From contig NC_134568.1 in the NCBI RefSeq assembly GCF_050947875.1, forward strand, positions 208,670,845 through 208,734,844: a stretch of 64,000 nt of DNA. Reading direction: 5' to 3'. Below, piece after piece: positions 35,737 through 46,291 of the stretch. Every line of letters starts with the position of its first letter. Positions within the stretch are counted from its first letter, which is position 1. Below the pieces are notes generated by a model. That model had not been told where the DNA came from. It saw nothing but the letters and a program-made list of their open reading frames with translations, and ran no database searches. Both the position numbers and the translations under genes were made by a program. The DNA is from Dermacentor variabilis (taxonomy: Eukaryota; Arthropoda; Arachnida; Ixodida; Ixodidae).

Positions 35737-38700
35737 TGCCCGGAGCGTATAAATGGGTGTCCGTCTTTCTTTTTGGCATCGAACCTCCTGTGCTGCAGTA
35801 GATGCAGGGATACGCCTTCTTTTTTCAAATCATCCACTGTTTTTCACAAGCATGGCCACGTTGAACGTAACACGGCTCGGAAAACACACGGAGCAAACAG
35901 CCGCAGAGCGCGTCTGAGCCGGCTCGACCGCGCGCCAGCAGCTAGAAAAAAGCACAGCAGCGCCACCGACGGCGGCTACTGGCATTTGCTTCAGCCGGCG
36001 CATTGTCCCTCCCTCTTGCTCGCGCCACTAGGACATTATTCTAGTACACTATAGTTGTAAAGCGAGGCTCCAGCGCAGGAGGCGGCCATTTTTGGGAGAG
36101 ATGGTCTGCAGCCATTGGAGAGGGCAGTGATCCGTCTCAATGATAAACCTCGAGCCGGCTAGATAGCATGACAATTTCTGAACGGCCCACACGAGACATG
36201 CACACTCTTTCTCGGTGGCGCTATACGCCTGCTCACGACTGGTCAGCTTACTACTAGCATACAGGACGGGGTGTTCTACTTCTCCATTTTCCCGTTGGCA
36301 CAGTACAACGCCCATGCCTCGCTCACTAGCATCGCACTGAACAACGAACCCTTTTGTATAGTCTGGCGATCGTAACACAGGCTGGTTTGTTAGGGCACTC
36401 TTTAGGGCGCTAAAAGCTCTTTCCTTTGTCTCGTCCCAGACGACTGTTTGAGGCTCTGTCTTTCTTAGAGCATCCGTCAGGGGAGCCGCGATATCAGAGT
36501 ACCTAGGGATGTACCTCTGATAGTAGCCGGCGACACCCAAGAACGACCGAATATCGGTCTTGGTGCGCGGTTGCGGAAAGTCTCGCACAGCGGCCACTTT
36601 TATTTCAGAGGGGCAGCGACGACCCTGACCAATCACGTGACCGAGGTAGACAACCTCGGCCTGTGCTAACTGGCACTTAGGAGCCTTGACTGTCAAGCCC
36701 GCTTCGCGCAGGCGGGTTAGCACTGCCCGCAAGTGTGCCATATGCTCAGACCAGGATGCGGAGAATATCGCTACGTCGTCTAGATACGGTAAAGCGAATT
36801 CTTGCTGTCCCCGCAACACTTTATCCATGAGGCTTGAAAAACAGTATGGCGCGTTCTTCAAACCAAAACTCAACACTTTAGGACGGAATGTTCCCATTGG
36901 TGAAATGAACGCCGCATACCTACTAGCCTCTTCTGTAAGTGGAACCTGCCAATAACCCCTGACAAGATCTAGGGTGGAAATAAACTGAGCGCTACTAACT
37001 TTCTCAAGGCGCTCCTCGATGTTAGGGATCGGATAAATTTGATCCTAGTGATGAAATTAAGCCTGCGGTAGTCGACGCAAGGACGAGGTTCCTTGCCCGG
37101 TACCTCAACTAAAATCAAAGGGGAGGTATAATCACTCACACCTGCCTCAATAACACCGAGCTGTAGCATTTTCTTTACCTCAGCCTCCATAATATCGCTC
37201 TGGCGGGGTGACACCCGATACGCCTTGGATCGTACTGGCTCTGGGGAGGTAAGTTCTATATTATGAGTAAGTACAGAAGTCCTACCAGGCCTCTCAGAGA
37301 ACAGACCTTGAAACTCTTGTAATAGCCGGTGTAGTTCGGTTTTCTGCTCGGGCGACAGCGGTGCTTTACTGATAAGGTCACTAATGACTTGACCGGTGTC
37401 TTCCCTGTTCGTCACTGCGCCTAGTCCCGGAAGCTCGACCGGAAGCTCTTCAGGAACGTTTACCATCATGCACACCACTGCTTCCCTTTGTCTATAAGGT
37501 TTGAGCAGATTACAGTGGTAAACTTGCTGTGCTTTCCGCTTTCCTGGCAGACTTACCACGTAGTTAACGTCCGACAGTTTCTGAACAATTCGCGCTGGGC
37601 CCTCCCACTGCACGTCTAGTTTGTTGTTTAGCGATTTGCGCAATATCATGACCTCATCGCCCACCTCAAAACGACGGGCCCTGGCTGTCCGATCATAATA
37701 AACCTTGGCCCTCTGCTGGGCCTTTGTCATTGCTTCACCTGACAACTCCTGTGCCCTTCTTAAGCGTTCGAGGAGCTTAAGTACGTACTCCACCACGACT
37801 GGGTCGTCGCCCCTGCCTTCCCACGATTCTCGAAGCATGCGAAGCGGAGACCGAAGCGAGCGACCGTACACCAGTTCAGCTGGCGAAAACCCCGTAGCCG
37901 CATGCGGCGCGGTTCTTAATGCAAACATCACCCCAGGCAGACACAGCTCCCAGTCAGTTTGATGTTCAAAACACAAGGCTCTCAACACGCGCTTCATGAC
38001 GGAGTGGAGCTTCTCAACGGAATTCGACTGTGGGTGGTACACTGAGCTGTGTAGCAGCTTTACCCCACACCTTTCGAGAAAAGTTGTCGTCAAAGCGCTA
38101 GTAAACACTGTGCCCTGATCTGATTGGATTTCCGCAGGAAAACCAACTCGCGCAAATATGGACAGTAGTGCATTGACTATCTCAACTGAGCTGAGTTCTT
38201 TAAGCGGCACTGCTTCAGGGAACTTTGTCGCTGGGCAGATCACAGTCAAAATGTGTCTGTACCCCGTGGCTGTTACCGGCAGAGGTCCCACTGTATCAAT
38301 AACGAGCCGTCTAAAAGGCTCCGTAATGATAGGTACCAATTTCAACGGCGCCCTCGCTTTGTCCCCTGGTTTGCCTACCCGCTGACAGGTGTCACATGAC
38401 CTCACGAGGTGGTCTGCGTCCCGAAAACACCCTGGCCAATAGTACTCTTGCAAGAGACGGTCCTTAGTTTTCTTAACTCCTAGGTGTCCGGACCACGAAC
38501 CCCCATGCGACAAGCGCAACAGATCCTGACGATAGCATTGAGGAACGATCAGCTGATCGAACTCCACTCCTCTGCGGTCTAGATACTTCCGGTACAGGAC
38601 TCCACCTCTTTCCACAAAACGCGCATTTTTCCTGGCGATACCTTCCTTGACATTGCAGCGTATGTTTTCTAGGCTACCATCCTTCTTTTGCTCGGCTATC

Positions 38701-40811
38701 AAAGCCGACCGGCTGACTTTTAGCAACCTATCAAGTCCGTCTGACGTAGGCGCGATGAGCAAATCAGTAGATAGCTCTTCTAACTTTCCCGTGTCGGGCG
38801 TTTCCTCTCCAGTATCTGGCGCCTTCAACGCTACAGACTCAATTTTATTCAGTTCGGGCGTGCTCTGAATATCAGCTTGCTGCGCCTCTGACCCTTTTTC
38901 ATTGTTTGATAACGTCGGCCCCGTAAGTACCGCCTTTGCAGCGAGCTGCCGAACCTTCGACCTGGTTAATGCCTGAACGCTAGCCTCACCAAACAAAAGC
39001 CCCTTCTCGCGCAGGAGGTGATCGGACCTGTTTGAAAATAGGTACGGGTACTGGGGTGGCAGCATTGGTGACACTGCCGCCTCCGTCTCAAGCGCTCCGA
39101 AAGGTCCTTCAATAAGCACTTTTGCTACCGGCAGACACACGCTATGAGCTTCCACGGCTTGCTTGATCCACGCGCACTCGCCCGTGAACATATGGGGTTC
39201 TACATAAGACGGGTGAACTACATCCATCGTAGCTGCGGAATCGCGAAGCACCCGGCACTCTTTCCCGTTCACGAGGAGGTCTCGCATGTAAGGCTCGAGA
39301 AGCTTCATGTTCTCGTCAGTGCTGCCTAATGAAAAAAACACAACTTTTGGTGTTGTTTCCGGACACTGCGCCGAAAAGTGACCCGGCTTCTGGCACGTAT
39401 AACACAAGCGCGCTCGCCTCATCTCGAACCGCTTTCTGCGTTTGGCTGCCGCCGTCTCTTTACGTTTGGTCGGACTGCTTTCGCTCGCATCCGCACTACG
39501 CGTGTCCCCCTTTAATCTCATGGGCGTGAACTTCGGCCTCTCAAACTTCGAGCCAAATTCACCCTTTTGACCGTCCTTAGCTCCGCGAGCCCGACGCGTC
39601 ACAAACTCCTCGGCTAGCTCAGCGGCTCTAGCCACCGTACTCACGTCTGGCCTATCCAAGACCCAGTATCGCATGTTCTCCGGTAACCGACTATAAAACT
39701 GTTCTAGCCCGAAGCACTGCAGAACTTTATCGTGGTCACCGAACGCTTTCTCTTCTTTGAGCCACTCCTGCATGTTTGACATAAGCTTGTAGGCAAACTC
39801 TGTATATGACTCACTTTTGCCTTTCTCATTTTCCCGAAACTTCCGACGGAACGCCTCCGCAGACAGCCGGTACTTTTTTAGAAGACTCGATTTCACTGTG
39901 TCGAAATCCTCTGCCTCCTCTCTATCCAAGCGAGCGACTACGTCGGCCGCCTCGCCGGGTAACAAAGTGAGCAAGCGCTGTGGCCACGTTTCCCGAGAGA
40001 ACCCCTGCTTCTCGCACGTTCGCTCAAAGTTAACCAGGAACAAACCAATGTCCTCTCCAAGCTTAAACGGCCGCATCAGGTCAGTCATTTTGAACAATAC
40101 GCGTTCTCCTGCACCGTGTGCCTGACTTCCATTACGAGCGCGTTCCATCTCTATCTCGAGACGCTTCATTTCCAACGCGTGTTGACGGTCGCGCTCTTCT
40201 TTTTTCTCTTGTTGCTCTCGCTCTTTCTGTTCTTTACGTTCACGCTCTTCTTTTTCTTTCTGTTCTTTACGTTCACGCTCTTCTTTTTCTTTTTGCTCTT
40301 TAAGTTCGCGCTCCTGTCTTTTTGCAGTTTCCCTCTCCTCAATGGTCTCAAGGCATTCCGACAGCTCGTCATCCTCAGCCTCTAACTCAAGAATAGCCTT
40401 TAGCAGTTCAGGTTTTCTTAGTTTGTCTGAGACATCCAGACCCAACTCTCTTGCAAGCTCCAACAATTTCGGTTTGCGCAACGACTTCAAATCCATGGCT
40501 GCTCTGAATGCTGCTTTCTCTACTGCTTACTATTGTCTTGCCGCAAACTAACCCGGCAGCAACGACAACCACAATTACCAGCTCTGTTTCTAACACTAAC
40601 AAAAGCCTGGCAAAGCTCAGAAGAAGAAAGTCCCGCACTTACCAAACCTCGCAGCCAAGAGTCCAGCGCAGTCGTTCCGCTGCAGGCAACCAGTCATCAC
40701 ACAGGGCTCGTTGCACTGCTCCCGGATCGTCGTTGAGCTGCTCAGCATACAGTCAACTGCATCTCTTCGCTGCTGGCCTCCGTTGTCGCGATCTCACCGC
40801 TGGCAGACAGT

Positions 40812-41636
40812 TATTTGAAGTCGGAGGCGATCTCACCGCTGCCAACCAGATGTTTGGATCGCACCGCTGGTGCGATCGGTTGTTGGGAACTCGGCGCTGA
40901 CGCCCGTGGTTGTACCTGGGTCGCAAGCCCCAAGGGTAGCGTTGGCCTGGCGGCCTGGGGTACAACAGGAAGCATCCGAAGGTCCCGGCAAAGCATGAGT
41001 CGACTGGTAACAACAAAACAACTTGTTTATTTTAACATCGCAAAGAGTTGGCGCTCAGGTTGACCGAAGTAGAGAGACGGGAGAGCACTTTACTCAACAG
41101 AAGAAATCGGAGCCCTCCTTTTGGCGTCCGGGGGCAGCTGTTTTTATACTCTCGCAGTTGAGGGCAAGAAGGAACCCCTCAATAGACGAGCACGTGAATG
41201 TACAATGGGCTAATGGTGACGCACACTGTCGTAGCGCTGCCGGTCGGGCACAATGACTGGAATGAGAGGGTGATCCCTGCTGTCGCACCGCCTGGTTCGG
41301 GCACAATGACTGGAATGAGAGGGTGATCCCTTGCTTTCGCATCGCCTGGTTCAGGCACAATGACTGGAAGGGGAGGATGACCCCTGCTGTCGCATCGCCT
41401 GGTTCAGGCACAATGACTGGAAGGGGAGGATGACCCCTGCTGTCGCATCGCCTGGTTCGGGCACAATGGCACATACACTCACACACGCACATGAAGACAC
41501 GTGGCATCGGAACATGCCTGGAAACGCCTGGAAACACCTGGCGGGGAGCGTTGCGGCGACGCCGAACGGGCCAAAATGTCTGCCGCCCCGCCGCAGTCGC
41601 GCCGGCAAAACCGCGTGTCGCAGGCGAAACGCAACA
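40812..41636 (-). repeat. 5' LTR of element A
   Basis: 825 bp. The three differences from the 3' LTR are near the inner end (TA for TG at 40812-40813), at about 41055 (C for G) and at about 41486 (A for G). The inner-edge change means this LTR ends in TA rather than CA on the minus strand. TATA box at 41141-41148. Confidence 0.9.
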
Positions 41637-41640
41637 GCCG

Positions 41641-42502
41641 CCGTCGCCCGCCGCCAGATTCCCCGGGAACTCCGCGCCTCCGCCAGCTAGGGTTCTGTAG
41701 TTCCGCCGTCCACCGCCGCCAGCTCGCCCACCCGTCGTGCAGCGAAACTGCCCGAGAAAGACAGTCGTCTGGCGCGCTCCTGACCACCGCCCGCTCTGCT
41801 ACCATTACGGGAAAGCGGGTCACGTCTACCGACGATGCCCATACCGGGAAATGGGACTGCGAGGGTTCGCCGTTAACGCGCCGCGACCACAGCTTGGCGA
41901 ACGACCTCGTGATATCGCAGACTACCTCGCCTCCACTCAGTGGAGCCCTCGACGACCGTCCTGTTCGCCGTTACCAGGGAGCTACCTGTCGCCGCAACGA
42001 CGACCAGGCCCAGCCCGGGGCCGGTCAGCTAGCCCGTATCCGTAAAACTAAGTACTGTTCGTCGAACAGACGAAGATCCTCCGCCGCCGACGAACTCGCC
42101 GAAAAGACTACCTCGACGATATATCAACGAGGCGCCTCCATCCCGACGAAGCCTAGGAGCAAAAAATACGCCGAGAAAAGAAGAACTGACGACGCGACGT
42201 TCGAGCCACACGTCAAGCCGACGCAGCCGTGATCCGACGCCGAGACCCAGCTGCGACGCAAGATAAGGAACCACCGACCTCAACCTGCTTCTCGATGGCC
42301 GCGCAGTCATCCGCCTTAGTGGACACAGGAGCCGACCATTCCCTCATGAGTGGACCCTTCGCCGCCCAGTTGAAGAATTTTAAGACTGCATGGGAAGTGC
42401 CTCAAATCCGGACAGCTGGAGGATACCTAATAACGCCGACTGGAATCTTCACGGCAAGAATTACGGTTCATGATCTACCCAGCACCAGATGTCACGCAGT
42501 TG
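41641..42502 (+). pseudogene. Element B: Gag zinc knuckle and protease start, inverted relative to its pol
   Basis: The plus strand continues the Gag from 31883 with AVARRQIPREL, then after a frameshift CYHYGKAGHVYRRC, a zinc knuckle whose second Cys is Tyr. At 42313-42354 ALVDTGADHSLMSG is the retropepsin active site with DTG intact. The frame runs to STRCHA and then passes directly into the LTR at 42503. The rest of the protease (starting ATFIIFQQCSRDV) is found on the minus strand at about 31760. The two halves fit together, which shows an inversion with one breakpoint inside the protease. Confidence 0.85.
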
Positions 42503-42917
42503 TGACGGTAAAGGACACAGTAGCAATACTGTGAATGACGAAACTAACTTTTATAGGTGAACCTGTGCCTACAAAAAACAGGTTACACTTAAAGCACAAG
42601 GCTAGCGGCGAACACAGTAGGCGATCGATGGTCGAAATGTGATCTGCGGGCCAGGCGCGTCGGCTTTTACAGATCAGTGATCGAAGGTTCCAAAGTAATC
42701 GCGGGTGCTCGAGTGTCTTCTAGGAAGTTCTACACCATTCGCGTCGCGCATACATGAAATCAGATTACACAAGGTTCAGTGACAACAGAGAGCGGATAGA
42801 ACCATCGATAACATTCGAGACACTTCCGATACAAGTAGGCGTGTCCTGCGCTGTGCGATAACATTTGTTAGGCGATGAAACGTGTCACCCGATAAAGATA
42901 AACAAGTACACCTGTCA
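42503..42917 (-). repeat. LTR of element B, right copy
   Basis: 415 bp and alignable over its whole length with 28837-29262, in the same orientation, with clearly more differences than the LTRs of element A. It begins TGACGGTAAAGG directly after protease coding sequence, with no primer-binding site or polypurine tract between. No target-site duplication is shared with the left LTR. Confidence 0.8.
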
Positions 42918-43523
42918 GTATTATATGTCACGTTATACTTTTTGGCGTTTTTCCTTGCTCCAATCTCTCTTATACAGCTGTCCACTAATACACGTATTGA
43001 CCCTGGCTTGCTCCAACCGCACGAGGCACAAACAAGTGCTCAGCCGCATTCATTCTCCATGACCTTTATACATTCTTGTTTTCATTTTCTTTCATCAACT
43101 TATTCGAATGCACTTCAGCCATTTTACTGCGACAATATTTAGGAGTTCGAAACTGGGTTTTCTGTGCGCGTGTTGTCAGGTGGAGCCAGGTGGAGCAGCA
43201 TGTTTCTGTAAGGTGAGTGATCGTGTGCGTGTGATGACAAGAGCGAGCTATGACGGCGGCGACAATGGCAAGATGGCTAATTTAATAATTATACTCCGGC
43301 TTAGACAAGTTACAACCTGTTCCCTTACGACCGGGGCAAATCCCGAAGTCAGTGCACTGGATTAACTGCGCCAACATCGAAGGCGACGCAACGTAGCGCG
43401 GTAGACGCGGTATAAGTGACTTTAAGCGCTACGCTAGCCTGAGCCGAACACTGGTAAAGTGGTTGTCCTGTCGTTTCATGCGTGCGTCTGTGCCCCAAAT
43501 GAATAACAAAAGAAAGGGAAGGG
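42918..43523. other. Intergenic sequence, no gene seen
   Basis: No domain-bearing open frame or repeat recognised. Confidence 0.4.
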
Positions 43524-43600
43524 TCGGTGGCCTAGTTGCTGTAGAGCGTTGGGTCGCTACGCTGAGAGTCTGTAGTCAAAACCCACCACCGGTCACGTTT
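43524..43600 (+). repeat. tRNA-derived repeat head
   Basis: GGTGGCCTAGTTGCTGTAGAGC resembles a split A box, and GAGTCTGTAGTCAAAACCC a B box, followed by ACCACCGGTCACG, which closes an acceptor-like stem with GGTCGGTGG. Likely a SINE head, not a functional tRNA. Confidence 0.4.
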
Positions 43601-43734
43601 ACTTTCTTTATTGAAAAGGCCGCAAGGGTGCCCAGTGAGAAAATATAGTTAAACAGACTATCAAGCAAGCTCTTTATTGTCGAACACTTGAAAAAACACA
43701 TTTATTTTACAAGCAAATGCTATCGCATTTGCAG

Positions 43735-44211
43735 TGTTTCGTGCAATGTTATTTATTATTATTTATAACATACTGCAGAGCACTCATCGGTCCTTGCAGG
43801 AAGGGCACTCAAGCATATAAGGCAACTTAGAAACAATGCGATCAAATAAATTCAAACATAAAAATATAAATACTATACAATAAATACAAATAAATATGCA
43901 TAACAGAGAACGTATGAGTAAAGCACTTCACTAGGAAGGTTTCAATACATCGCGTGTCGGGAGTTCCACTTAGACGCTTTTCTAGGGAAGAAGGGAAATT
44001 TGTATGTATTTGTGCTGGCGAAATGAGGGGTTAATGCATATGTATGATCATGACATTTATGCCTTGTGGACAAAGGGGTCACGTATAGCGAGAGGTCTAA
44101 GAATAAATCACGATTAATTATGCAACTTAAGGGTAGACTCTCCTCGAAAAAAGATTTCTTTAAGTTTTGTACTAAAGCGTTGAAAATCCACCCGCTTATA
44201 GAGCATTTCAA
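43735..44211 (-). pseudogene. C-terminus and 3' tail of a CR1-like non-LTR element
   Basis: The minus-strand frame 44211-43942 ends with TNTYKFPFFPRKASKWNS. This matches the closing motif of CR1/Jockey ORF2 proteins (SFFPRTIxxWNxLP). The 3' region runs to AATAATAAATAA-type repeats near 43740-43760. RT itself is absent; the insertion is 5' truncated or mutated beyond recognition. Confidence 0.6.
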
Positions 44212-44298
44212 GCAGATTTCACATATGTCATTAATTTCTGCGTACCTGCTACAGTTCTTGAGTTAAGTCCTACACAGTGGCAAAATAGAGTGATTTTG

Positions 44299-44773
44299 CG
44301 GGCACTGTATTGTGTAATAAATTTTTGCAAAACGCTTTGTACTGTAGCTTGTTTAGCTCTTTGTAGACCGCAAACTGCCGGTATCTATTGTAACAGCGTG
44401 TACAATTACTGGAATTATAAAAAATGAATTAGGGCACTTCAACTAATTTTTTTCGCAATCACATGAAAATAACCTTGTACACTTACAATTGCCTTATAGT
44501 AACGAAATTTGGCATACGTACATTTGAAAAAATAATGTACAGTGCTATTATCTACTTGAAATTGCAATATCTCTAAGCAGTAAGTTGCAACAGTACATAG
44601 TTACATTTCAGAGAATTGAGAAAAAAATTTGTTGAAACGTTCAATTCTTTTTGCATAGTTTCAGTAATTGTACACACTGTCCGGCTAGATATCGGCACTT
44701 TGCGATCTATGAAGAGCTAAACAAGCTACAGCACGATACATTTTGTGAAAATTTAATACATAAAGAAGTGCCC
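44299..44773. mobile_element. Fold-back (long inverted-repeat) element
   Basis: Arms of roughly 100-145 bases (core 44345-44443 and 44632-44730) are reverse complements at about 75-80% identity, best in AGAGCTAAACAAGCTACA and GTGTACAATTACTG. The 190-base centre has no coding capacity. This fits an old non-autonomous DNA transposon. No clear target duplication. Confidence 0.65.
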
Positions 44774-45567
44774 ATAAAGATGATTATATTTTGACATTGC
44801 GCATCACATACCTCTAAAACTATAACAGCTACACAACGAGTAGTGCCATATTTGAAATTTGCATATAAAATTCTATACTTGACTGAATTTTCAAACATAT
44901 AATACAAGTAATAAAATAAGTTGCTTCGAGGAGCGCCTCCCCTTAAAAGAAATTAATATGCAACTAAAAAAAATGATGCCTTCAAATACAAGAAAAAGGC
45001 GACGTATGTACGAAAGGCATATGGAGATTCCCTGCGCCCCCTCTCCCTTCCCTCCCCTATTGCAATATAAATAAATTATATAAAGTTCATTATTCGTAAC
45101 CAAGTTTTCGCGCATCTCGGCGCGTAACAAAAGAAGCGACGCGTTGAATTGAGAATCAAAATGGTGCTCTGCCAAATTCAGTGTCAAAGAGCAGCAGAAC
45201 CTTTGGAGACGTCACTACCCTAAAGAAACGACCTCCAGCGTGTGTATGAAGGCGCCCTAGCAGTTCTAAGCGACGCGGCCAGCGGCAGCACAAGGGCAAC
45301 CCCGCTGAACGAAGGCGTAAGAAACCTGAGGAGATAGCTAAAGAATGTTTCGCATTAAAACCTTTCCCGCCACCGCCATTAGTGATCGAATGAATGTCTC
45401 TGGGGTGATGTGCGATTCGGAGCCGGAAGCTCTAACCGCTGAACTATTGCGTAACGTTCGCGCTTGGCAGTTTGTGCGGGATTCTGTGCGTCTCGCGGAC
45501 TCTGAGAGTGGTGCAGCCTGCGCATCTATTTCTGAGGCGACAGCAGACAGAATCTTGGTTTGAGCTT
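44774..45567. other. Intergenic sequence, no gene assigned
   Basis: A 72-codon plus-strand frame (45345-45563) and its antisense are both open, but neither shows a domain. Nothing else recognised. Confidence 0.35.
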
Positions 45568-45575
45568 GTTGGCTG

Positions 45576-45755
45576 CAGTGGCGTAGCAACAGGGGGGGCC
45601 GGGGGGCCGTGGGCCCCGGTTGCAAGGGGCCAGTGAGGGGGGGGGGGAGGTCATATGCGTCTGAAGACACCCCTCTTTCCGCCAGCTACACCCGCGGAGG
45701 GGGGTGACAGAAGACCTATGGGCCCCGGGTGCCAGACGACCTAGCTACGCCACTG
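45576..45755. mobile_element. hAT-type MITE, 180 bp, with 8-bp target-site duplication
   Basis: Terminal inverted repeats CAGTGGCGTAGC are perfect for 12 bases. GTTGGCTG flanks on both sides (45568-45575, 45756-45763). The interior is G-rich with no coding capacity. The 8-bp duplication and CAGTG terminus fit non-autonomous hAT elements. Confidence 0.8.
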
Positions 45756-45796
45756 GTTGGCTGTGTCATATATACTTCAAGAAATCAACGCCGTAA

Positions 45797-46288
45797 AGCC
45801 CAGACCACACGTACGCTTGCGGACGCGCGCAAGCTCGCGTTCACGCGCCCACGCATGCGCACACGGTGCGGCATGGCTCGTACGCGTCGAAACGCGGCGT
45901 GATCTCGGGGAACAGCTCCTCTCTGTTATCGCGCGCTTGGGTTGCCTCGCGTCGGCGCGCCTGGCTACGCAGCTACGGCGCGGAGCGTTCAACTCTCAGT
46001 GAAGCAGATTTATATCGTGCAAGAATGTGGTTCTTCCTTCCTTCGTGCACTGATGTAACAGCTATAAAAATATAACAATTACGTTTATAAATATCGAAGC
46101 ATCTTGAAGCGCTGTCAGTAACAAAGTACGAAGCGGAGCCTGCCGAGGCATCTGTGAGTGAGCCCAGTGAGCGCGCGCTGTCGCGCGTCTTTGTGGATGC
46201 AAACCACCATTACTCGCGAGGCGCGGCAGGCGCTAGGCGCGCGGACGCGAGCTAGCGCGCGTCCGCAAGCGTACGTGTGGTCTCGGCT
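45797..46288. mobile_element. MITE with 45-bp terminal inverted repeats and TAA flanks
   Basis: Arms 45797-45841 and 46244-46288 match at about 43 of 45 positions (shared ACCACACGTACGCTTGCGG). TAA flanks both ends. A 3-bp TWA duplication suggests PIF/Harbinger, though three bases is weak evidence. The interior has no transposase. Confidence 0.65.
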
Positions 46289-46291
46289 TAA

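Larger units (their letters stand above)
33278..36052 (-). mobile_element. P-superfamily (THAP-type) DNA transposon, degenerate, inserted in element A
   Basis: Perfect 28-bp terminal inverted repeats begin TATAGTGTACTAG at both ends. They are flanked by the 8-bp duplication GTTGTAAA (33270-33277, 36053-36060), and removing the insert restores the RNase H frame of A. Minus-strand relics match a P-type transposase: a THAP domain (35420-35736) and a C-terminal region (34290-34700). An 8-bp duplication fits P elements and also hAT; the THAP domain decides for P. Most of the central catalytic region is deleted. Confidence 0.8.
33195..40496 (-). pseudogene. Gag-Pol polyprotein of element A (Gag-PR-IN-RT-RH), frameshifted and interrupted
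   Basis: The first 1175 codons (40496-36969) hold, by residue: SAP-like KxxKLLELA start 1-40; Glu/Lys/Arg coiled coil 45-125; SCAN-like Gag core about 205-300 (LEQFYSRLPENMRYWV); zinc knuckle C365-C368-H373-C378; a protease-like region with LRDSAATMDVVH (419-428), lacking the Gly of DSG/DTG; integrase with H664, H671, C701, C704 and catalytic D734, D793, E828; GPY/F 962-1001; RT from about 1060 (CVDYRRLN). A 1-nt deletion near 37035 shifts the frame. The continuation has LDLVRGYWQVPL, FALPYLDDVAIF and RNase H motifs QCDASERGMG, ATEKECACL and IETDHCPLQWL. The P-type transposon splits SLALQ/QYSFEVRYKKG; the end is at 33195. The unbroken product would be roughly 1500 aa. Confidence 0.9.
31884..41636 (-). 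mobile_element. LTR retrotransposon A, Gmr1-like (integrase before reverse transcriptase)
   Basis: The element spans 9753 bp including a 2775-bp DNA transposon. It has two 825-bp LTRs, which I compared base by base and found to differ at three positions. It is flanked by the 4-bp target duplication GCCG (31880-31883, 41637-41640). Excising it restores the Gag frame of B (MTYA+AVARR). Coding order on the minus strand is Gag (SCAN-like, CCHC), protease-like region, integrase, GPY/F, reverse transcriptase, RNase H. This order is unlike ordinary Ty3/gypsy and matches the Gmr1 group. A 1-nt deletion in RT and the nested transposon inactivate it. No envelope gene is present. I saw no TGG-type primer-binding site next to the 5' LTR. 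Confidence 0.9.

Noticed and set aside
33278..36052. Classification of the nested transposon as hAT
   Set aside because: The 8-bp duplication would fit, but the terminus is not CAGTG-like and the relics encode a THAP domain and P-type C-terminus.
36049..40496. The 1175-codon frame as a cellular SAP or SCAN-domain gene
   Set aside because: It is bounded by matching LTRs and a target duplication and continues into integrase, RT and RNase H.
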